This document shows positions 9,426 to 18,221 of a stretch of DNA of 64,000 nt, piece after piece. The DNA lies in contig NZ_JASJOC010000006.1 of assembly GCF_030068615.1 (NCBI RefSeq), positions 62,001-126,000 on the forward strand, in the 5' to 3' direction. This DNA comes from Halostagnicola sp. A-GB9-2 (GTDB taxonomy: Archaea; Halobacteriota; Halobacteria; Halobacteriales; Natrialbaceae). Below the pieces are notes generated by a model that saw only the letters and a program-made list of their open reading frames with translations, had not been told where the DNA came from and did not search any database. The number at the start of each line of letters is the position of its first letter. Within the stretch, counting starts at the first letter, position 1. A program made the translations under genes and the position numbers.

Positions 9426-9573
9426 GGTTCTCGCGAACCAGTTGTGGGCACGCTTGCACTACTCGAGACGTTCCGAACGATCGGCATCCGCTCGAGCGCC
9501 AGATAATCGAATCGAGCCAACTGTTCAACCGCAATGCCAACGTTGACACTCCCTGAAGTGGGACACTCGAGTA

Positions 9574-10512
9574 ATGAGTACGGCAACGGTTTCGCGGACG
9601 AAAGCCTGGGTGATGGCCGCTCGGCCACAGACGTTGCCGGCGGCCGCGGCACCGGTTATTGTGGGCATCGGACTCGCCGTTTCCGCGGGAGTATTCGCCC
9701 CACTGCCGGCGCTGATGGCGTTCGTGGGGGCGGCGCTGATTCAGGTCGGGACGAACTTCGCGAACGACTACTACGACGCCAAGAAAGGAGCGGACACCGA
9801 TGATCGCGACGGATTCACTCGCGTGACCCAATCCGGGCTCATCGAACCCGGACAGGTCAAACTCGCAACGATCGTTACGTTCGGACTCGCGATCCTCGTC
9901 GGAACGTATCTGGTGTACGTCGGTGGCGTCCCGATTCTCGTGATCGGACTCGTGAGCGTCTTCTGCGGGTGGGCCTACACTGGCGGCCCCTACCCGCTCG
10001 GTTATCACGGACTGGGCGACCTGTTCGTCTTCGTCTTCTTCGGCGTCGTTGCCGTGATGGGGACGTTTTACGTTCAGGCCGCTTCGGTCTACGCAGACCC
10101 GTTGACGACGTCGGTTCCGGACGGAACGGTCACGATGACGGCGTTCGTCGCGAGCTTACCGGTCGCCGCAGTTTCGACTGCGATTCTCGTCGTCAACAAC
10201 GTCCGGGACAGAGAGACCGACCGCGAAACGGGCAAACACACGCTCGCAGTTCGGCTCGGCTACGGGTGGAGTCGCGTCGAGTTCGTCGCGCTGCTCGTCC
10301 TCGCCTACGCGGTCCCGATCTGGTTCTGGCTCGGTGACGGTTTCGGACCTGCCATCCTGTTACCGCTTCTGTCGATTCCCTACGCCGCGATGATCACACA
10401 AACGATGTTGAACCGAACCGACGGAGACGCCCTCAATCCCGCGCTCGAGGACACGGGGAAACTGCTCACGATCGTCTCGATACTCCTTGCCGCGGGGTTG
10501 ATACTCGGATGA
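9574..10512 (+). CDS. menA: 1,4-dihydroxy-2-naphthoate prenyltransferase MenA
   Basis: This UbiA-type membrane enzyme attaches the polyprenyl chain to 1,4-dihydroxy-2-naphthoate. The 312-residue protein starts near ARPQTLPAAAAPVIVGIG. The first Asp-rich site is FANDYYDAKKGADTDD (near residue 62) and the second is NNVRDRETDRETGKHTLAV (near residue 208). About eight or nine hydrophobic helices surround them. It is separated from menB by 148 bases, so it may have its own promoter, and its stop overlaps the menC start by four bases. Confidence 0.95.
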   Translation: MSTATVSRTKAWVMAARPQTLPAAAAPVIVGIGLAVSAGVFAPLPALMAFVGAALIQVGTNFANDYYDAKKGADTDDRDGFTRVTQSGLIEPGQVKLATIVTFGLAILVGTYLVYVGGVPILVIGLVSVFCGWAYTGGPYPLGYHGLGDLFVFVFFGVVAVMGTFYVQAASVYADPLTTSVPDGTVTMTAFVASLPVAAVSTAILVVNNVRDRETDRETGKHTLAVRLGYGWSRVEFVALLVLAYAVPIWFWLGDGFGPAILLPLLSIPYAAMITQTMLNRTDGDALNPALEDTGKLLTIVSILLAAGLILG

Positions 10513-11552
10513 CGCCGACGCTTTCGTTCCGGCGCTTCTCGCTCCCGCTCGAGTCGCCACTCGAGACCGCTCACGGACGAATCGAACAGCGCGAAGGCTT
10601 TCTCGTGAAACTGACCGATGGCGACGCCGTCGGCTACGGGGAGGCGACGCCTCTCCCGGGGTGGACGGAATCGCTCGAGGCGTGCGAACGTGGGCTCGAA
10701 CAGGCGAGAGCGGTGCTTTCTACGGAAGGAACAAGCCGAGCGATCGACACCGTCGACGACCGCGTGGCGGCCCGCCACGGTGTGACGCTTGCGGTCGCCG
10801 ATCTGCGCTCCGCTCGCGACGCGACGCCGCTGTACCAGTACCTCGGCGGGGACGCGCTCGTCGGCCGGGTTCCGGTCAACGCGACGATCAGCGACGGAAC
10901 GCCGGGGGAGACCGCCGAGGCGGTCGAGACGGCCGTTTCGCGAGGATTCGACTGCTGTAAGCTGAAAGTCGGCGTTCGTCCCGTCGAAACGGATATCGAA
11001 CGCGTTCAGCAGGCTCGAGCGGCGGCCGGTCCGGAGGTCGAGCTTCGAGCCGACGCGAACGGGGCGTGGACCATCGAGGAGGCCGAATCCGCGATCGAGG
11101 GGTTCGCCGACTACGGCGTCTCGATCCTTGAACAGCCCCTCCCGGCGGGTGCACTGGAGGGCCACGCGGCGTTGCGCGGCCGAGGCGTCGGCATCGGCCT
11201 GGACGAGGGACTGCTCGAGCACGGCGTCGACGCGATCTGCGAGGCAGGTGCGGCGGATGCGATCGTTCTGAAACCCATGGCGCTCGGTGGGCTGGATATC
11301 GCCCAGCAGATCTCCGCGTGGCTTCGCGAACTCGAGGTCACGCCCATAGTGACCACGACCATCGACGCCGTCGTCGCCCGAACGGGTGCCGTCCATCTCG
11401 CAGCGGCGATCCCTGACCTCCCCGCCAGCGGACTCGCGACGGGTGAGTTGCTCGCCGAGGATCTGGGGCCCGATCCCGTCCTGTTCGAAAGCGGTTCGGC
11501 GGTCGTTCCGCAGGCGAAGGGTCTTGGGGTTTCGGGCCTCTGGTCCGAGTAA
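10509..11552 (+). CDS. menC: o-Succinylbenzoate synthase MenC
   Basis: MenC is an enolase-superfamily dehydratase forming o-succinylbenzoate. The 347-residue product has the superfamily's catalytic set: CCKLKVG (lysine), ELRADANGAW (metal-binding Asp), SILEQPL (Glu), GIGLDEGL (Asp) and AIVLKPMALGG (second lysine). The ATG overlaps the menA stop (ATGA), and the stop is shared with the menE start (TAATG). Some enolase-family members racemise dipeptides or N-acyl amino acids, but the position between menA and menE settles the role. Confidence 0.95.
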   Translation: MTPTLSFRRFSLPLESPLETAHGRIEQREGFLVKLTDGDAVGYGEATPLPGWTESLEACERGLEQARAVLSTEGTSRAIDTVDDRVAARHGVTLAVADLRSARDATPLYQYLGGDALVGRVPVNATISDGTPGETAEAVETAVSRGFDCCKLKVGVRPVETDIERVQQARAAAGPEVELRADANGAWTIEEAESAIEGFADYGVSILEQPLPAGALEGHAALRGRGVGIGLDEGLLEHGVDAICEAGAADAIVLKPMALGGLDIAQQISAWLRELEVTPIVTTTIDAVVARTGAVHLAAAIPDLPASGLATGELLAEDLGPDPVLFESGSAVVPQAKGLGVSGLWSE

Positions 11553-13126
11553 TGCGCGAGTCCGTCGACTGGCCGACTGCGGATCTGCTGACTCATCGGC
11601 GCGAGACGACGCCCGACAAAACTGCGGTAATCGACACCGAGACCGACCGCCGGTGGAGCTACCGCGAGTTCGATTGCCGCGTGGACCGCGTCTCAAATGC
11701 TCTCGAGTCGATTATCAAGGCTCAGGCTACCAGCAATAGTGACGGACCGCCCCGAGTCGGTGTCCTGATGGAGACTCGCCCTGCGTTCGCGAGTCTCGTC
11801 TTCGCCGCGATGCGAACCGGGTGCGTTCTCGTCCCCCTGAACGTCCGCGAGACGGCGACCGAGATAGAATCGAAGATTGAGCGAACAGATCTCGAGGCCG
11901 TCATCTGCGAACGGGAGACAGAACCCCTGGCCGTCTCGAGCACGGCCAGACCGGTTTTCTCCGTCGACGAGCCGTCCGATTCGGGCTCGAAGTCCGTTCG
12001 CGTTCGACCGCTTCCGGCGGACTCGGGCGAGGCCATGACGGCTCCCGAACCGACCGTTCTGGATCGAGACGATCCGTTTCTGATCCTCTTTACCTCCGGA
12101 ACGTCCGGCGAACCGAAGGGAGTTCGACTGACGGTCGGAAACCTCGTCTCGAGCGCGACTGCGTCTGCGTTTCGGCTTGGCGTTCTTCCGACGGATCGCT
12201 GGCTCTGCTGTCTTCCGATGTATCATATGGGCGGACTCGCCCCTGCGGTCCGGTCTGTGCTCTACGGGACGTCGCTCGTCATCCAGCGTGAATTCGAGCC
12301 GGAAGCGACCGCTCGAGTCCTCGCGGAATACGATATCAGCGGCGTCTCGCTCGTTCCGACGATGCTCAAGCGACTGCTCGAGGCAGGCTGGAGCGAGCCC
12401 GATTCGCTTCGATTCGTTCTGCTTGGCGGCGCGCCGGCCTCGAGCGAGCTACTCGAGCGGGCGCGAGAAGCCGACGTGCCCGCCTTTCCGACCTACGGAA
12501 TGACCGAAACGGCTTCACAGATATCGACGGCGACTCCCGAACAATCACGGGCGCACGACGGAACCGTCGGCCAGCCGCTCGCTGTGACCGATGTCACTAT
12601 CGCTGACGAGGACGGCGAGCCAGTATCGCGCGGTGAAACGGGGGAAATCGTCGTTTCGGGACCGACGGTGACGCCGGGCTATCTCGAGGACGAGCATACC
12701 GCAAAGGCGTTCGACGAACACGGACTGCACACAGGAGATATCGGCTACCGCGATCGGGACGGCCGACTGTGGGTGCTGAACCGGCGGAGCGACCGAATCG
12801 TGACGGGCGGCGAGAACGTCGATCCTGGCGAAGTCGCCGACGTCATTCGAGCCCATTCTGCGGTCGAGGAAATCGCAGTCGTCGGCCTGTCGGATCCGGA
12901 GTGGGGCGAGCGCGTCGGGACGCTGGTCGTCCCGTCCGGCTCTGCGAAGAACATGTCCGCAGGCGACCTACTCGGGTTCTGTGATGGCCAACTGGCGGGA
13001 TTCAAGCAGCCGAAAACGATCGGTTTTACCGATTCGCTTCCGCGGACGTCATCGGGTACTGTGGACCGAGACGCTGTCCGGGATCTCCTCCGGGACGGCG
13101 GGATCGATGCGGCGGCGCTCGAGTGA
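11552..13126 (+). CDS. menE: o-Succinylbenzoate-CoA ligase MenE
   Basis: MenE, an acyl-adenylate enzyme, activates o-succinylbenzoate to the CoA thioester. The 524-residue product carries the P-loop LFTSGTSGEPKGVRL, CCLPMYHMGGLAP, PTYGMTETASQ, LHTGDIGYRDRDG and RRSDRIVTGGENV, in the right order. The usual A10 lysine near the C-terminus is replaced: the motif reads LPRTSSGTVDR, with Thr at about residue 503 where most family members have Lys. The start codon overlaps the menC stop by one base. It is the last men gene here; no menH, menI or final methyltransferase gene is present. Confidence 0.94.
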   Translation: MRESVDWPTADLLTHRRETTPDKTAVIDTETDRRWSYREFDCRVDRVSNALESIIKAQATSNSDGPPRVGVLMETRPAFASLVFAAMRTGCVLVPLNVRETATEIESKIERTDLEAVICERETEPLAVSSTARPVFSVDEPSDSGSKSVRVRPLPADSGEAMTAPEPTVLDRDDPFLILFTSGTSGEPKGVRLTVGNLVSSATASAFRLGVLPTDRWLCCLPMYHMGGLAPAVRSVLYGTSLVIQREFEPEATARVLAEYDISGVSLVPTMLKRLLEAGWSEPDSLRFVLLGGAPASSELLERAREADVPAFPTYGMTETASQISTATPEQSRAHDGTVGQPLAVTDVTIADEDGEPVSRGETGEIVVSGPTVTPGYLEDEHTAKAFDEHGLHTGDIGYRDRDGRLWVLNRRSDRIVTGGENVDPGEVADVIRAHSAVEEIAVVGLSDPEWGERVGTLVVPSGSAKNMSAGDLLGFCDGQLAGFKQPKTIGFTDSLPRTSSGTVDRDAVRDLLRDGGIDAAALE

Positions 13127-13150
13127 GGAGCGCGACGATCGGGCGATAGC

Positions 13151-13157
13151 ATATATA
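13151..13157 (+). promoter_or_regulatory. TATA box for the NRDE gene
   Basis: ATATATA is centred about 27 bases before the GTG at 13181. This is the spacing expected between an archaeal TATA box and the transcription start, so transcription should begin at or within a base or two of that GTG. It decides the start codon in favour of 13181. Confidence 0.65.
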
Positions 13158-13180
13158 CGCCAGGGTCCTACGTGTCTCTC

Positions 13181-13936
13181 GTGTGCACTCTGACCCTCGC
13201 CTGGCAGGTTTTCGACGACGCGCCCGTCGCCGTCGCGGCTAACAGGGACGAGGCCCTCGAGCGTCCGTCGACGCTCCCCAATATCTATCACGAGGAGCCG
13301 CTGGTGGTCGCGCCGAGGGATACGGAAGCCGGCGGGACCTGGATCGGGTACAACGAGCACGGCGTTTTCGCCGGAATCACGAACCGCTGGACCGACGCGG
13401 ATCTCGCCGGGAATCGCTCTCGAGGATTGCTGGTCGGCGACGTTCTCGAAGCCGAGTCGGCGGCCGAAGCCGCGCAAACTATCGAAACGGCCACTGACGA
13501 TCACGAATACGACGGATTCAACCTCACCGCCGCCGACGCGGAGCAGGCCTACTGCTACACGTGGGACGGCGAGTTGGAACGCCTCGAGTTCGAGCCGGGC
13601 GTCCACGTCGTGGTCAACGTGGCCGTCGACGACGAAGTCGCGATCCCATCAATTCGCCCGGAACTGGCTCGAGCGCAAGCGAGTAACGCCCGGTCAGTTC
13701 GAGACGAACTCGAGTCGAATTCTGGCGAACTCGCAGGCGAGTGGCTCGAGCGCGCGGGCGACGTTCTGGGCGACCACGAGTACGGCGTCTGTATCCACCG
13801 AGACGGGTTCGGCACGCGGTCGTCCTCGTTGATCGCACTCGGCGACGCGACGACCTACGAGTTCGCGGACGGCCCACCGTGTCGAACCGCCTACGAAGAA
13901 CTGTCCTCGGTCGGCGGCCTCGAAGGCCACATTTAA
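13181..13936 (+). CDS. NRDE (TANGO2-like) family protein
   Basis: The protein has 251 residues if the GTG at 13181 is used. That start gives Met-Cys-Thr-Leu, the family's invariant N-terminus with Cys2, followed by AVAANRDEALERPS, the NRDE motif that names the family, then APRDTEAGGTWIGYNEHGVFAGITNR. An earlier GTG at 13172 would bury Cys2 behind three extra residues and is less likely; the TATA spacing agrees. The fold resembles N-terminal nucleophile hydrolases, and TANGO2 homologues have been linked to heme or lipid handling, but the reaction is not established. It lies just after the men cluster. Confidence 0.85.
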   Translation: MCTLTLAWQVFDDAPVAVAANRDEALERPSTLPNIYHEEPLVVAPRDTEAGGTWIGYNEHGVFAGITNRWTDADLAGNRSRGLLVGDVLEAESAAEAAQTIETATDDHEYDGFNLTAADAEQAYCYTWDGELERLEFEPGVHVVVNVAVDDEVAIPSIRPELARAQASNARSVRDELESNSGELAGEWLERAGDVLGDHEYGVCIHRDGFGTRSSSLIALGDATTYEFADGPPCRTAYEELSSVGGLEGHI

Positions 13937-14011
13937 GCGCCTTGCCCACTGTCTTTGTGATATGCGCGCACATCCGTTCGTAGCCACGAGTACGCTCGCG
14001 AGGTGGGTTCC

Positions 14012-14362
14012 GTGAGTCTCTCGACCGCCGAAGCCGAACTCTCCGCGGATGAACGAGCGGGTCTCGAACTCGTCCGCAACTCCGGGGGCATCCACCAGAG
14101 CGACTTCTGGAAGGAACTCGATGTCTCTTCGCGAAAGGGGAGCCGAATCGTCGAGTCGCTCGTCGAGAAGGAACTCGTCGACCGCGAAGATACGGTGTAC
14201 AACGGACACAACACCTACTACATCACGCCGACCGCTCGAGATCTGGACTTTACGCTCCTGATGGCTGGCGATATGCTCTCGCCGTTCATCGGCGAGGAAG
14301 AGGTCGATCCCAACAGCGACGCGTTCTCGCAGTGGATCATGAACCTCGCGTATCAGGACTGA
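14012..14362 (+). CDS. Winged-helix DNA-binding protein (MarR/HTH-type)
   Basis: This protein of about 116 residues has a helix-turn-helix in GLELVRNSGGIHQSDFWKEL and VSSRKGSRIVESLVEKELV, followed by a wing (REDTVYNGHNTYYITPT). The remainder is a short helical tail. GTG codons at 14003 and 14012 are both possible; I use the second because the conserved region starts later and the extra residues are few. It stands alone between the NRDE gene and the convergent gatCA operon, so its targets are unknown. Confidence 0.75.
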   Translation: MSLSTAEAELSADERAGLELVRNSGGIHQSDFWKELDVSSRKGSRIVESLVEKELVDREDTVYNGHNTYYITPTARDLDFTLLMAGDMLSPFIGEEEVDPNSDAFSQWIMNLAYQD

Positions 14363-14487
14363 GTAACGCTCTTTCGCGATCGCTTCCAGTTGTCGCCGAT
14401 CTCCGAGCACGCCGCCAATTCTTCCGATGCCGTCTCTCGCTGAGGCTCGTTCTTCCCAGTCGTCTCCTAACGTGATCGCTTCCCCGC

Positions 14488-15786
14488 TTACTCGAGTGCG
14501 CTACCGGCCCGAATAATCTCGCGCTCGCCGAAGGCCGGGCCGACGAGTTGGACGCCGACTGGGAGCCCGTCGGTCTCGCCCGCAGGAACCGAAATCGCCG
14601 GCAGGTTAGCGAGGTTTACCGGTACCGTGTTCGCGTCGGCGAGGTACATCGTCAGCGGGTCCTCGAGGCTCTCGCCGAGTTCGAACGGCGGAACCGGCAT
14701 CGTCGGCGAGGCGAGCACGTCGGCTTCCGAAAGCGCCTCGTCGAAGTCCTGTTTGACCCACGCTCTGGCGTCCTGTGCCTTTTTGTAGTACTTGTCGTGG
14801 TAACCGGCCGAGAGCGCGTACGTGCCGAGCAGGATGCGGCGCTTGACCTCGTCGCCGAACCCTTCCTTTCGAGCCTGCGAGAACGCCTCGTTCCAGTTGT
14901 CGTTTTCACCCTTCTCGCCGGCGGCGTGACCGTACCGGACGCCGTCGAACCGCGCGAGGTTCGAGGAGGCTTCCGACATCGCGATCACGTAGTACGCTTC
15001 GACGGCGTGTTCGACTGACGGGAGGCTGACTTCCTCGTAGGTCGCCCCTTGGGCCTCGAGATCCTCGATTGCGTCCCAGAACGTCTCGACGACGCCCTCG
15101 TCCGCGCCCTCGAGCAGCTCCGTTGGAACGCCGATGGTCAGGCCGTCGACATCCCCGTCAGCGGCGGACGCGTACGATTTTCCGTCGGTGTCGTTCTCTG
15201 CCCCACCTGGCGGCTCGCGGGTGGTCGCATCTCGTTCGTCCGGACCCGCGATAACGTCGAGCAGGGAGGCGGCCTCCTCGACGCTCGAGCCGAAGGGGCC
15301 GATCTGTTCTAAGCTGTTCCCGTAGGCGACCAGTCCGTACCGCGAGACCAGTCCGTAGGTTGGCTTGATGCCGACGACGCCACAGAAGGCGGCCGGACAG
15401 CGGATCGAACCGCCGGTGTCGGATCCAAGCGCGAGGTCGGCCTCGTCGGCGGCGACGGCCGCGGCCGAACCGCCCGACGAGCCGCCGGGGACGTGTCCCG
15501 GTGCGGCGGGGTTGTCAGTCGACCCGAAAAAGGAGGTCTCGGTCGTCGTTCCCATCCCAAATTCGTCCATATTCGTCTTCCCGACGATGGTCGCACCGGC
15601 GTCCTTGAGCCGGGAGACGACCGTCGCGTCGTAGGGCGGGACGTACTCCTCGAGCATTTTCGACCCGCAGGTGGTCCGGACGCCTTCGGTCGAAATGTTG
15701 TCCTTGACGGCGACGGTTTTGCCGGCCAGTGGCCCGTCGTCGTCGCCCGCTATCGTCTCGTCGGTGATGAAGATATTCTCGGACAT
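14488..15786 (-). CDS. gatA: Glutamyl-tRNA(Gln) amidotransferase subunit A
   Basis: GatA releases ammonia from glutamine for GatB to amidate Glu-tRNA(Gln), or Asp-tRNA(Asn). The 432-residue product has the amidase-signature catalytic triad: Lys28 (VAVKDN), Ser103 in PGGSSGGSAAAV, and the nucleophile Ser127 in GSDTGGSIRCPA. Length is near the archaeal norm. It follows gatC by two bases, in the same operon. gatB is not in the window. Confidence 0.96.
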   Translation of the reverse strand: MSENIFITDETIAGDDDGPLAGKTVAVKDNISTEGVRTTCGSKMLEEYVPPYDATVVSRLKDAGATIVGKTNMDEFGMGTTTETSFFGSTDNPAAPGHVPGGSSGGSAAAVAADEADLALGSDTGGSIRCPAAFCGVVGIKPTYGLVSRYGLVAYGNSLEQIGPFGSSVEEAASLLDVIAGPDERDATTREPPGGAENDTDGKSYASAADGDVDGLTIGVPTELLEGADEGVVETFWDAIEDLEAQGATYEEVSLPSVEHAVEAYYVIAMSEASSNLARFDGVRYGHAAGEKGENDNWNEAFSQARKEGFGDEVKRRILLGTYALSAGYHDKYYKKAQDARAWVKQDFDEALSEADVLASPTMPVPPFELGESLEDPLTMYLADANTVPVNLANLPAISVPAGETDGLPVGVQLVGPAFGEREIIRAGSALE

Positions 15787-15788
15787 GA

Positions 15789-16067
15789 TCAGGAGACGTT
15801 TGGCCCTTTGAAGTAGCCGTCCTCGGTTTCGGGGGCGTTCTCGAGTGCCGATTCGCTGTCGAGTGAGTCACGAACCTCGTCGGGTTCCATGACGTTCGTG
15901 AGCTCTGCGTCCTGGTCCACCGCTGGAACCTCGTCTAACGTCTCGAAGTACTCGAGGATATCCGCGAACTGGCCGGTGAACTGTTCGATCTCGTCGTCCT
16001 CGAGATCGACCCGGGCCAGCGACGCGACGTGGCGGACGTCCTCCGGAGTAACGGCGTCGTCGCTCAT
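15789..16067 (-). CDS. gatC: Glutamyl-tRNA(Gln) amidotransferase subunit C
   Basis: GatC is the small belt subunit that stabilises the GatA-GatB complex. The 92-residue product shows VTPEDVRHVASLARVDLED, then a helical region FADILEYFETLDEV, and ends with DGYFKGPNVS, all typical. The ATG at 16067 is preferred over an upstream GTG because MSDDAVTPEDV is the usual start of haloarchaeal GatC. It is two bases upstream of gatA. Confidence 0.93.
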   Translation of the reverse strand: MSDDAVTPEDVRHVASLARVDLEDDEIEQFTGQFADILEYFETLDEVPAVDQDAELTNVMEPDEVRDSLDSESALENAPETEDGYFKGPNVS

Positions 16068-16236
16068 ATACAATCGCACCGGCCTGTCGGGAGTAAGCGT
16101 TTCGATACGACCGACAGGTGAGGGTACTGATCCGGGAGACTACGGCCGCGGATACCTCTGTCCATCTTCGGGGCCGATTCGGCTGCTGGTAATTCGATAT
16201 TACCCGCGAACGAGACGTAGAAACCGTCGCATACTC

Positions 16237-16533
16237 ATGAACGTTCATCTCGAGACGACTGGTATGAGTTGCGACAACTGCGGGGCGAACGGCGATATCG
16301 CGTACACACTTCGGACCCATCCCGCGACCGAATCCGATACTGCGAGCGAATCGGATCTCTCGACCGAGTCGGAGACGAACTCCGCAACCGAATCGATCGA
16401 CTTGCGGTTTTGCTCCGCCGACTGCCTTCAGGAGTGGACTACCGTTCCGTCGGCGACTTTCGTCGACGAGCCGTCGATTCGGCGGCGACTCCGCTCGACG
16501 GATCGGTCTCGGATAGTGGACGGATCCAAATAA
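16237..16533 (+). CDS. Small zinc-binding protein, hypothetical
   Basis: The 98-residue protein has a CDNC pair near the N-terminus (TTGMSCDNCGANGDIAY) and a CSADC pair after the middle (LRFCSADCLQEW), consistent with one zinc site. Between them lies a Ser/Glu/Thr-rich linker of about 25 residues built from repeats of the ATESDTASE type. ATG codons at 16237 and 16264 are both possible. A GATATTAC element lies about 35-40 bases upstream. Similar short zinc proteins are common in haloarchaea; function unknown. Confidence 0.7.
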   Translation: MNVHLETTGMSCDNCGANGDIAYTLRTHPATESDTASESDLSTESETNSATESIDLRFCSADCLQEWTTVPSATFVDEPSIRRRLRSTDRSRIVDGSK

Positions 16534-16602
16534 GTTAGGTCGGGGTGTCCCTCGATAGGTCGGTCCGATGTAGACCTTCAATCGGACGGTTCGACGTGGA
16601 CC

Positions 16603-17136
16603 TCAATAGGTCGGACTTTCTTCGGCGACGCCGTCTCGAGCGTTCGCGACGCGGCCGAACACGAATAGGGCGTCGGAGAGCCGATTGAGATAGGTGACTG
16701 CGGTCTCGTTGATCTCCTCTTCGCCGGCCAGTGCGACGGCGCGTCGTTCCGCCCGCCGACAGATCGTCCGCGCGTAGTGAAGCCCGCTTCCGAGATCCCC
16801 CCCGCTCGGAAGGATAAACGACGTCAGGGGCTCGAGTTCCTCGTCGTACTCGTCGATCCACCCCTCGAGGAGGTCGACGTGTTCGGGTTCGATTTGGGGG
16901 TCGTCGTCGTCCGGTTCCGGGTTCGCGAAATCGGCCTGCACGACGTGGAGATGGTTTTGAATTTCCCGAAGTTTCGCCTCGAGGTCGTCGTAATCGGCCG
17001 GCCGAGTCGTTCCGATGACGGCGTTTAGTTCGTCGACCGTGCCGTAGGCTTCGATCCGGTGGCTCGCCTTCGACACCCTTTCCATCGTCCGGAGATCCGT
17101 CTGTCCGTCGTCTCCGCGGCCGGTATAGATGTCCAT
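16603..17136 (-). CDS. Cob(I)alamin adenosyltransferase, PduO type
   Basis: This enzyme transfers the adenosyl group of ATP to corrinoid cobalt, completing adenosylcobalamin. The 177-residue product has the N-terminal ATP-binding TGRGDDGQTDL, RIEAYGTVDELNAVIG, the ARTICRRAERRAVAL helix and a C-terminal YLNRLSDALFVFGRVAN, in the PduO order. The ATG at 17136 matches the family start MDIYTGRGD; the frame extends upstream without similarity. No other cobalamin gene is beside it. A CobA/CobO-type (P-loop) enzyme can be excluded from the motifs. Confidence 0.92.
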   Translation of the reverse strand: MDIYTGRGDDGQTDLRTMERVSKASHRIEAYGTVDELNAVIGTTRPADYDDLEAKLREIQNHLHVVQADFANPEPDDDDPQIEPEHVDLLEGWIDEYDEELEPLTSFILPSGGDLGSGLHYARTICRRAERRAVALAGEEEINETAVTYLNRLSDALFVFGRVANARDGVAEESPTY

Positions 17137-17305
17137 GCCAGAGACGTTCACGACCTGCTCGCATAATGATGGCGGTGGCAAGGAGGGTATTGGGCTCACA
17201 GTCTATGGCTCCTTACAACTCGAGCTTTCGATCATTCCCAGTTGGTTGCAACGGGGCGAACATATTGGTAGTCGGGACAGCAACGTCTCGACGAGAACGG
17301 GTATC

Positions 17306-17980
17306 ATGGCACAGGCAACACTCGCGATAACGATGCCGGAGCAGGTATGGATTCAGCAGGTGTCGACCGCACACCCTGATTCGACGTTTCGCGTCCTCGC
17401 GGCCGTCCCCGATTCCGAATCCGGATTCGCCCTCGTAGAGATCGCCGGACCTGACGTTCCGGGCGTCGTCGAAGCGATGACCGGGCACGAACAGATAACG
17501 GAACTTTCGACGATCCAGCGCGGCGAGGGGAAGGTGACGGTCCACTTCGAAACCACCGATCCGCTGCTCCTCTTTTCCTCGCGGGAGTCGGGCATGCCGA
17601 TCGAGCTTCCGGTCGAAATCCAGAACGGAATGGCGACGATAGACGTGACGGGAACCCGTCAGCGACTCGCGAATCTCGCCAGCCAACTCGAGCGATTCGG
17701 CATTCAGTACCGGATCGAAACCGTTCGTGAGGACCCCCACGAGCGCCAGTTGCTTTCGGAACGGCAACTCGAGGTCGTCGTCGCGGCAGTCGACGAGGGG
17801 TACTATGATACGCCGCGGCGGTGTTCGTTGACCGAACTCGCCGATCATCTCGACATCGCAAAATCAACGTGCAGCGAAACCCTTCATCGAGCGGAGGAAG
17901 CGGTTGTCAAACGGTTCGTCGAGAACGTTTCACACGTCGACGAATTCGCGGATACGAACGAGCCAATTGCCTCGACGTGA
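17306..17980 (+). CDS. HTH_10 (bacterio-opsin-activator-like) transcription regulator
   Basis: The 224-residue protein has an N-terminal domain of about 160 residues, probably a ligand-sensing Bat-type domain (LAITMPEQVWIQQVSTAHP, later VTVHFETTDPLLL). A C-terminal HTH_10 domain starts LSERQLEVVVAAVDEGYYDTP and continues SLTELADHLDIAKSTCSE. No PAS or GAF domain is present. The ATG at 17306 is the first good start in a frame that stays open further upstream. It precedes the Fe-S/NrfD operon by 258 bases on the same strand, so it may regulate it; that is inference from position. Confidence 0.88.
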   Translation: MAQATLAITMPEQVWIQQVSTAHPDSTFRVLAAVPDSESGFALVEIAGPDVPGVVEAMTGHEQITELSTIQRGEGKVTVHFETTDPLLLFSSRESGMPIELPVEIQNGMATIDVTGTRQRLANLASQLERFGIQYRIETVREDPHERQLLSERQLEVVVAAVDEGYYDTPRRCSLTELADHLDIAKSTCSETLHRAEEAVVKRFVENVSHVDEFADTNEPIAST

Positions 17981-18061
17981 TTCCCGGTTGAGCCGGTTCG
18001 GTAACGGTAATCGTTGTTCGGAGTGCAACAATAGTATTCCCGGCAATTTCAACCCATTTAC

Positions 18062-18085
18062 TTATAAACTAGCGAATATATTCGC
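18062..18085 (+). promoter_or_regulatory. TATA box with adjacent 14-base palindrome before Fe-S operon
   Basis: TTATAAA at 18062-18068 is followed at 18072-18085 by the perfect palindrome GCGAATATATTCGC. A second weak inverted repeat (TAGTGG at 18132-18137 with CCACTA at 18157-18162) brackets a GGTATAG element. The palindrome is placed where a repressor could block transcription initiation of the downstream operon. The factor is unknown; the HTH_10 protein just upstream is a candidate. Confidence 0.45.
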
Positions 18086-18221
18086 ATCAATTCTCGAGCG
18101 CTGGAAATCGACTCGACACTTGAAACAGATCTAGTGGTGAAAACGGTATAGAGGTTCCACTAATGAACGAAAATGATTGCGTGCGGACATGTATGATGCA
18201 CGTGTATCCAACAGCCACATC

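Noticed and set aside
15493-15816. Forward frames opposite gatA
   Set aside because: They mirror the high-GC third-position pattern of gatA on the other strand and have no similarity.
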